From assembly GCA_031426215.1 (NCBI GenBank), contig JANPKU010000216.1, positions 1 through 46,470 of the forward strand: a DNA stretch of 46,470 bases, read 5' to 3'. The first letter of the stretch is position 1; every line of letters begins with the position of its first letter. Of the stretch, positions 41,218-46,470 are shown piece by piece. The notes under the pieces were generated by a model. The model had not been told where the DNA came from. It saw only the letters and a list, made by a program, of their open reading frames with translations, and did not search any database. Source of the stretch: Sva-07 sp031426215 (lineage in GTDB: Bacteria > Actinomycetota > Acidimicrobiia > Acidimicrobiales > Ilumatobacteraceae). The position numbers were made by a program, and so were the translations under genes.

Positions 41218-42280
41218 CGACGAACTCCCCCAGGCACCGCCTCGAAGCATCGGCAAGATCCTGTTCCGGATCGTCTTCATCGTCGTTGCGCTCGGCATCT
41301 CCGGATGGGTCCTCACGACCACCTTCGACGACCTCGAGTTCGACGAGATCATGGATGCGGTCCGTTCGCTCGACGACGCCGAGATCATCTCGCTGGCCAG
41401 CATGTGGATCATCTGGATCGCCGCCCAGGGCCTTCTGACTGCGTCACTTGTGCCCGGTCTCGCCGTACGCCACGGGATCGTCGCCTTCCTCGGACCTGCG
41501 TCGATCACCTCGGTCGTCCCCGGCCCGAGCGATCTGCCGATCCGCTACCGGATGCTCACGTCGTGGGGTCGCACCACGGGCGAGGCAACACTGGCCGTGG
41601 CGGCGGGAGGCATCTTCAGCATCGGGATCAAGCTCGTGCTGCCGATCATTGCTGCGATCGGGTTGATCGTGTCCGGTGTACCGCTGGGCGACACGATGCA
41701 GACCGTGGTGACGATCTGTCTGATCGTCGGCCTCGCCGTCGTGGTGTTCGCGTTCGTGCTCGGCTCCGAGAAGCGCACCGAGCAGGCGGGCCGGTTGATC
41801 GCGCCAGTGTGGTCGAGGGTGCTGCGCCTGTTGCACAAGCCGACGCCCGACGATCTCCCGACCCGCATGGTCACCGCTCGGGCCAGCGCAGTGCAGACGT
41901 TGCGCGAACGGTGGCTGGTGGCCACGTGGGCGACGGTGCTGACATCGGCGACCAAGTTCGCGTTGCTCGTGATGTGTCTCCGATTCACCGGCACCGGGGA
42001 AGGCCAGTTGCGCTGGACGGAGATCTTCGTGGTGTTCGCACTGGTACAAGGGCTCACCGTGTTCCCCATCACCGCCGGTGACGCCGGCGTCAGCGAGATC
42101 GCCTACATCGGCCTGCTCACTGCGGCCGCCGGGTCGGACTACGTCAACCAGATCACCGCAGCGATCCTGGTGTTCCGGGTGATCACCTGGCTGCTGATCA
42201 TCCCGGTCGGTCTCGGCACTCTCGGCCTTTGGAAGTTCCAGCTCCGCCGGATTACGTCAGGGGTCAGACCCGGGTTGTAA
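41204..42280 (+). CDS. LPG synthase-type TM protein (UPF0104, flippase-like)
   Basis: A 358-residue polytopic protein with about eight helices, of the LPG_synthase_TM/UPF0104 type. This fold forms the flippase half of MprF and occurs alone in many bacteria. Motifs include ASITSVVPGPSDLPIRYRML and VFPITAGDAGVSEI. It has no C-terminal GNAT/aminoacyl-transferase part. It overlaps the fusion gene by 14 bases, so the three genes are likely translated together. The C-terminal residues (RRITSGVRPGL) are encoded by a repeat element, so the original C-terminus may have been altered. Confidence 0.85.
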   Translation: MTTPDDELPQAPPRSIGKILFRIVFIVVALGISGWVLTTTFDDLEFDEIMDAVRSLDDAEIISLASMWIIWIAAQGLLTASLVPGLAVRHGIVAFLGPASITSVVPGPSDLPIRYRMLTSWGRTTGEATLAVAAGGIFSIGIKLVLPIIAAIGLIVSGVPLGDTMQTVVTICLIVGLAVVVFAFVLGSEKRTEQAGRLIAPVWSRVLRLLHKPTPDDLPTRMVTARASAVQTLRERWLVATWATVLTSATKFALLVMCLRFTGTGEGQLRWTEIFVVFALVQGLTVFPITAGDAGVSEIAYIGLLTAAAGSDYVNQITAAILVFRVITWLLIIPVGLGTLGLWKFQLRRITSGVRPGL

Positions 42281-42287
42281 ACGTCAG
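42254..42287. repeat. GGGTCAGACCC element at gene end, REP-like
   Basis: A perfect GGGTC-A-GACCC palindrome (42261-42271) flanked by direct repeats ACGTCAG (42254-42260 and 42281-42287). It overlaps the last codons and stop of the flippase-like gene. The core is the reverse complement of that at 46.42 kb. Confidence 0.6.
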
Positions 42288-42354
42288 TCGGCACACTCGA
42301 ATCGTTTCGCTGGCCCCGCTCGATCGGATCGTTGTGGCCGAATAGTGTCGGATC

Positions 42355-45096
42355 GTGGACTCCACGAGGCCGTTGCTCGGTCGAACGGTCGAGTTGGAGG
42401 CGATCCGTGAGGTCGTGGGCGCCGAGCGCGACGATCGGTCGTTCCGGGCGGTCCGGATCGACGGCGAGGAGGGGGCGGGGAAGTCGGCTCTTCTCGACGC
42501 TGCGCTGGACGATGCCCTCGACGCCGGTGCTGTCATGCTGTCGACGGCGTCGTCACCGGTCGAGGAACGCACGGCGTGGTCGGCGCTCGCCCTGCTCGTC
42601 GACGGCGTGCACGCCGACATCATCGACGAACTGGCGACGCAACGCCGCCTCGCACTCGACATCGCACTCGGACTCCGGGCTGGCACCACCGGCGAGATCG
42701 GCGCAGCGGTCTCCGGCGCCCTTCGGGACATCTTTCGGGCGCTGTCGCGCGAGTCGACGCTCGTGGTGGGCATCGACGACCTGCAGTGGATCGATCCTGC
42801 GACAGCCGGCGCGCTGTCGGCCGCGCTGGGGACCATGCGCAGCGAGGCGGTGGTCGTGATCGCCGCGGGCCGACCGGTCGCCTCCGTGGCCCTCGATCTC
42901 AACCGCATCGTCGGTGACAAGCTCCTACGGATCGAACTCCCACGGCTGTCGCGCTCCGAGATTGCCCGACTGCTCGTGAACTACGGCGTGAGGGTCACCA
43001 CCCCGCTCCTCGACGACGTCGACGAGCTCAGTGCAGGCAATCCGTCGCACGTACATCTCCTCGCTGACGAGATCGTTCGACATGAGTGGACTCCCGGCCG
43101 CCTGCCGCGCTCGCTCTCGGTCGGATACCGAGAGCGGATCGACTCGCTGAGCCCACGTTCGGCGGATGTGCTCGCATTGGCAACGGTTGCCGGTGACACC
43201 GACGCCGCACTCCTCAGGCGATGCTTCCCTGACGTCGATGTCGAGGCGGCACTGATCGAGATCGAGCGGGTCGGACTCTTCAGCGGCGCCGACGCGTCCG
43301 CACCGTCGGCTCGAATCATCGCAGCAGTCGACGAGCGACTCGGACCCGTCGAACGGCGTCGCATCAGCCGGTTGGTCGCCGAGCATCTTCCTTCGACCGA
43401 CGAACGTCATCCCGTGCTGCTCGCCGCATCCTGCACGGAGCCGGACAGCGCTGTGGCCGACCTCGTGGACGCTGCAGCGATCAGGGCACTGGATCGCGGT
43501 GCACGCCAAACCGCAGGGCATCACTTTCGACGAGCTGCCGAACTCACGCCTGCGACAGACACCGCTGCGCGATGGCGACGCACACTCGCTGCAGCCGACG
43601 CATTCTTCGCCGCCGGAGCCTTGGATCTCGCCGAGAGCCTGTCGGTCGACGCGGTGGATGCTGCGGCCGATCCGATGCAGGTCGCACTCGCAGGCGGAGT
43701 CCGAGCGCAGGTTCTGGCCGCCCGCAACGGTGTCGTCGACGCGCACGCATTCGTCGTCGACGTCCTCGATCGCCTCGACGGCTGGCCGATGCTCCAGGGT
43801 CTGTTGGGTCGGGCCCGCGTCCGATTGGAACAGATCTTCGATCTCTCTGCCGCCCGCCTCACCGCCGAGGCCCAGCAACGCAAGATGAACGATGCCGGGC
43901 TCCCCGGACTCGCCACCGAGTTCGAAGTGGCCGTCGCCAATTGCAGCTTCGTCCTCGGCCAGCCGGTCGACGTCGAATCCGTGTGGGCGTCCGCTCGGCC
44001 GATCGTCAACGTGGCGGACTTCATCGGCGGCGGGTGGATGGCACTCGAGATGCTGGTGTGGGGCTGTCATGACGACGAACTCGTCCACGCTGCGCTGGAC
44101 CAGTTCGAAGCAGGTGCCACATCGAGCGGTTCGGCGCAATCGCTGGCCAAGGTGTACGACTTCCGCGCCAATCACCTCATTCGTCGAGGTGACTGGCGAC
44201 GTGCCGAGCAACTGATGCGCGACGCAGTCGATGCGGCAACGCTGAGCGAATTGACAGGGTCGATGTCGACCTCGGGTCTCGCCTGGGTGCTCGCCGCAAC
44301 GGGTCGTACGGACGAGGCTCGGTCGATCCTCGCCGCCGCGCCATCGGCTAGCGCCGCCGACGACGAGTTGCTGATCCGCGTCTCCCACCTCAGCACCGCC
44401 GGCTTCGTGGAATTCTGCGCAGCGGATTGGGAATCCGCGGCGGATCTCCTCGCTGATGCCTGGGCGGTTGCCGACAAGCTCGGCCTCCACGATCTGTGCG
44501 CGTTGCCGTTCCGGGTCGACCTCATCGAGGCCCTGCTGCTGAGCGGGCGAACGCTGGAGGCCGCCGAACGCACCACCCAGTTGCAGGCGCTCGCAGCGGA
44601 GGCAGACCGGTTCGTCGGACAGATGCAAGCGGACCGTGCGACGACGCTGCTCTGCGCTGCGAAAGGAGACATCGACGGCGCGATCGCCGCTGCCGAACGA
44701 GGGTTGGTGCTGCATCGCCAGATCGACCTCCCGATCGAACGGGCGCGCCTACTCCTCGCCCTCGGCTCGGCGCTTCGACGGGCCGGGCGTCGCCAGCAGT
44801 CCGAGCTCGCACTCCGCGAGGCCGTGGCCACGTTCGAACACCTCGGGGCGACGCCGTTCCTGGCGAGAGCCCGAGAGGAGCTTGCCCGGCTCGGCGAACG
44901 GCGCGACCCGCACGTTCTCACCGCTACCGAGGAACAGATCGCGTCACTTGTCGCCGCTGGCCGAACGAACGCCGAGGTCGCCGCCGCACTGTTCGTCAGT
45001 CTGCGAACGGTCGAGTCGAACCTCACCCGCATCTACCGCAAAATGGGCGTCCGCTCGCGCAGCGAGTTAGCGGCCACGCTGCGCGCCTCCGACTGA
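42355..45096 (+). CDS. LuxR-family ATPase regulator (LAL-type)
   Basis: A 913-residue regulator of the large ATP-binding LuxR group. The N-terminal ATPase has Walker A DGEEGAGKSALL (about 36-47) and Walker B LVVGIDDLQWID (about 136-147). A long helical middle part resembles TPR-like repeats. A C-terminal LuxR helix-turn-helix (LTATEEQIASLVAAGRTNAE, then SLRTVESNLTRIYRKMGV) completes it. The GTG at 42355 is used. It probably activates a metabolic or secondary operon in response to a small ligand. The large ORF on the opposite strand is its shadow. Confidence 0.92.
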   Translation: MDSTRPLLGRTVELEAIREVVGAERDDRSFRAVRIDGEEGAGKSALLDAALDDALDAGAVMLSTASSPVEERTAWSALALLVDGVHADIIDELATQRRLALDIALGLRAGTTGEIGAAVSGALRDIFRALSRESTLVVGIDDLQWIDPATAGALSAALGTMRSEAVVVIAAGRPVASVALDLNRIVGDKLLRIELPRLSRSEIARLLVNYGVRVTTPLLDDVDELSAGNPSHVHLLADEIVRHEWTPGRLPRSLSVGYRERIDSLSPRSADVLALATVAGDTDAALLRRCFPDVDVEAALIEIERVGLFSGADASAPSARIIAAVDERLGPVERRRISRLVAEHLPSTDERHPVLLAASCTEPDSAVADLVDAAAIRALDRGARQTAGHHFRRAAELTPATDTAARWRRTLAAADAFFAAGALDLAESLSVDAVDAAADPMQVALAGGVRAQVLAARNGVVDAHAFVVDVLDRLDGWPMLQGLLGRARVRLEQIFDLSAARLTAEAQQRKMNDAGLPGLATEFEVAVANCSFVLGQPVDVESVWASARPIVNVADFIGGGWMALEMLVWGCHDDELVHAALDQFEAGATSSGSAQSLAKVYDFRANHLIRRGDWRRAEQLMRDAVDAATLSELTGSMSTSGLAWVLAATGRTDEARSILAAAPSASAADDELLIRVSHLSTAGFVEFCAADWESAADLLADAWAVADKLGLHDLCALPFRVDLIEALLLSGRTLEAAERTTQLQALAAEADRFVGQMQADRATTLLCAAKGDIDGAIAAAERGLVLHRQIDLPIERARLLLALGSALRRAGRRQQSELALREAVATFEHLGATPFLARAREELARLGERRDPHVLTATEEQIASLVAAGRTNAEVAAALFVSLRTVESNLTRIYRKMGVRSRSELAATLRASD

Positions 45097-45150
45097 CGCG
45101 TGTGGTTTTCCCCGATGCGCGCTTGCTCCTCGGGGGCGCACGCTCGGTGC

Positions 45151-46374
45151 ATGCAGAAACGACTGACCCTCCTGGCTCTGGCCACCATCGTGGCGGTCTC
45201 GTCGACGGGGCTCGCAATGGCCGCCGACGAGCCCAGCGACACCATCGACGTGGCCGAACTCGACCTCGACACCGGAACGCGCGCGTTCACCCTCGAGTAC
45301 ACGACCCGCGACAGCGATGGTGATGGCTGGACCGACTGGTACGAGCGTCTCGACGGTACCGACCCGAACGATCCCGCCAGCTTTCCGGGTGGTGTACGCG
45401 TCGACGTGATCGACACCACCGTGTTCGTCCAGTCCATGGCCTTTCCCGATCGCTTCGTGGCGATCGACGGGCTCGAACTCCCGAAGACGGAGAATGCGTT
45501 CGGTGACCTCACAGATCTCGTGGGCTCGATCACCAGTGCGACCACGCTCGGCAAGTTCCGCGACGAACTCGTCAAGGAGGTGTCCACCATCGCCGGCGAC
45601 GTGCTCGGTGACATCGTCAGCGACGTGGACGCCCAGCACGATCTCACCGGCGACGCGAGCCTGACGGAGTTGGGGCAACGTACGAACGGCAAGTCCGCAT
45701 CGTTGATCTCCTGGGAGCTCGGAGGGGGCGCAGGAAGCAACAGCACGGGAGCCTCTGTCAGCTCCGAAAGTGGCTCGGTCTCGGTCAATGTCGACAAGAA
45801 CGGAGTGACCACGACCCTCTTCCAAGACAACAGATCAGGCGGATACGGCAGCACGACCACCACTGTCCGCGTGAACGGCAAGCTTGATCACACGGTCACG
45901 TCCGAGTACGCCAAAGGGAAAGTGGTCAAGGAGACCTGGACAGACAGTTCGGGAACAACGGTGAACATTCCGTCGACGTCCGCCCCGGCACCCGCCACCA
46001 CCATTCCCACCGAGACCACCACACCCGCCAGCACGGAAACCACCGTCGCTCCGACCGAGACATCGGCGCCGCCGACCACGGTCGGCGGCTACACGAACCC
46101 GGATGCCGATCCGACGCTGGCCCCGACCGCCGCCGAGATCGAAGCGAGGGTGGCATTCCTCGGTGGGGTCAGGGCGCAGTACCTGCCGACGATCGACCTG
46201 CCGGCGGAACTCGACAAGGACAAGCCCGGCGTTGCCGACCCGGCCGAGCCCGAGTGTCAACAAGATGGATGCGTGGCGTTCACCGTCGTCCTGCACCCAG
46301 AGCTCGGCCGAGCAGACGGAGCGTGTCCACGAACGTTCTGCAACTCTGATCCCCGACTCGGCGGCGCACGCTGA
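45151..46374 (+). CDS. Secreted protein with calcium-binding motif
   Basis: A 407-residue exported protein. The signal peptide is MQKRLTLLALATIVAVSS, with cleavage near AMA-ADE. An early DSDGDGWTDWYE motif followed by GTDPNDP is a thrombospondin type 3/EF-hand-like calcium-binding loop. A Thr/Pro/Ser-rich segment (about 275-340) follows, then a domain with two Cys pairs (CQQDGC, CPRTFC) near the C-terminus. No enzyme motif is seen. The ATG at 45151 is preferred because it starts the signal peptide; the frame opens earlier. Confidence 0.78.
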   Translation: MQKRLTLLALATIVAVSSTGLAMAADEPSDTIDVAELDLDTGTRAFTLEYTTRDSDGDGWTDWYERLDGTDPNDPASFPGGVRVDVIDTTVFVQSMAFPDRFVAIDGLELPKTENAFGDLTDLVGSITSATTLGKFRDELVKEVSTIAGDVLGDIVSDVDAQHDLTGDASLTELGQRTNGKSASLISWELGGGAGSNSTGASVSSESGSVSVNVDKNGVTTTLFQDNRSGGYGSTTTTVRVNGKLDHTVTSEYAKGKVVKETWTDSSGTTVNIPSTSAPAPATTIPTETTTPASTETTVAPTETSAPPTTVGGYTNPDADPTLAPTAAEIEARVAFLGGVRAQYLPTIDLPAELDKDKPGVADPAEPECQQDGCVAFTVVLHPELGRADGACPRTFCNSDPRLGGAR

Positions 46375-46402
46375 CAACACCAACCGGCATGTGGCGGAGG
46401 AA

Positions 46403-46437
46403 GTGGGACCACACGGGTCTGACCCCTGTTGTCCCAC
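46403..46437. repeat. Terminal GGGTCTGACCC palindrome, REP-like
   Basis: Outer arms GTGGGAC (46403-46409) and GTCCCAC (46431-46437), inner GGGTC-T-GACCC (46415-46425). It follows the secreted protein gene and resembles the elements at 23.64 and 42.26 kb. Nothing else is recognised in the last 96 bases. Confidence 0.6.
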
Positions 46438-46470
46438 CACAGTCGGTGGAATCGAAAAGCACAGCGGCCC

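Noticed and set aside
42925..44715. Reverse ORF opposite the LuxR-type regulator
   Set aside because: No recognisable motif, and the forward frame is a complete 913-residue protein.

Overview
The window looks like a chromosomal stretch of a high-GC actinobacterium, most likely of the Acidimicrobiia (Ilumatobacter-like). This is an inference from gene content: a WhiB protein, PafB/PafC-type WYL regulators, an F420-biosynthesis guanylyltransferase divergent from gpsA and close to an HU gene (the order seen around hupB in Mycobacterium), polyphosphate glucokinase, two wax-ester/triacylglycerol synthases and two L,D-transpeptidases. GC is high throughout and GTG/TTG starts are common. No rRNA, tRNA, CRISPR, insertion sequence or prophage was recognised. 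Coding density is very high. No gene-free stretch reaches 300 bases; the largest gap is about 280 bases, between the HU gene and the PIN-PhoH gene.

Layout. 0-7.2 kb: an open frame running off the left edge, gpsA, cofC/fbiD, a PIG-L deacetylase, then HU and a separate KKAPA-repeat protein, followed by PIN-PhoH, WhiB and a DEDDh exonuclease. 7.2-14.3 kb: pafB-pafC, a CsoR-family regulator with an aldehyde dehydrogenase, pgl-pgi and a RarD-type permease. 14.3-19.4 kb: a small DUF4333-like lipoprotein, a zinc-peptidase lipoprotein, then a reverse-strand run of glycosyltransferase, L,D-transpeptidase and alpha/beta hydrolase. 19.5-27.2 kb: a membrane protein, argG, an M20 peptidase, a MmyB-type regulator and a large indolepyruvate ferredoxin oxidoreductase. 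27.2-32.7 kb: ppgK, an acyl-CoA dehydrogenase broken by an amber codon, and a divergent pair of WS/DGAT enzymes, one with a lysine-rich tail. 32.7-38.5 kb: a second L,D-transpeptidase, a short SsnA-like amidohydrolase and a cluster of small membrane/stress proteins (GlsB-like, two SHOCT proteins, DUF6325-like, UspA). 38.6-42.3 kb: a tight three-gene membrane-lipid operon whose middle gene fuses a CREST/alkaline-ceramidase-like domain to a PlsC-type acyltransferase. 42.3 kb to the end: a large LuxR-type ATPase regulator and a secreted calcium-motif protein.

The most notable observations are the ceramidase-acyltransferase fusion operon; the HU and lysine-rich tail encoded as two ORFs where mycobacteria have one fused HupB, with the same kind of tail on a lipid synthase; a perfect 14+2+14 palindrome upstream of HU; a roughly 42-bp palindromic repeat placed between convergent genes; a CsoR-family regulator missing its metal-binding histidine; and the amber-interrupted acyl-CoA dehydrogenase. 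The first 120 bases are almost pure C/G and are probably an assembly artefact.
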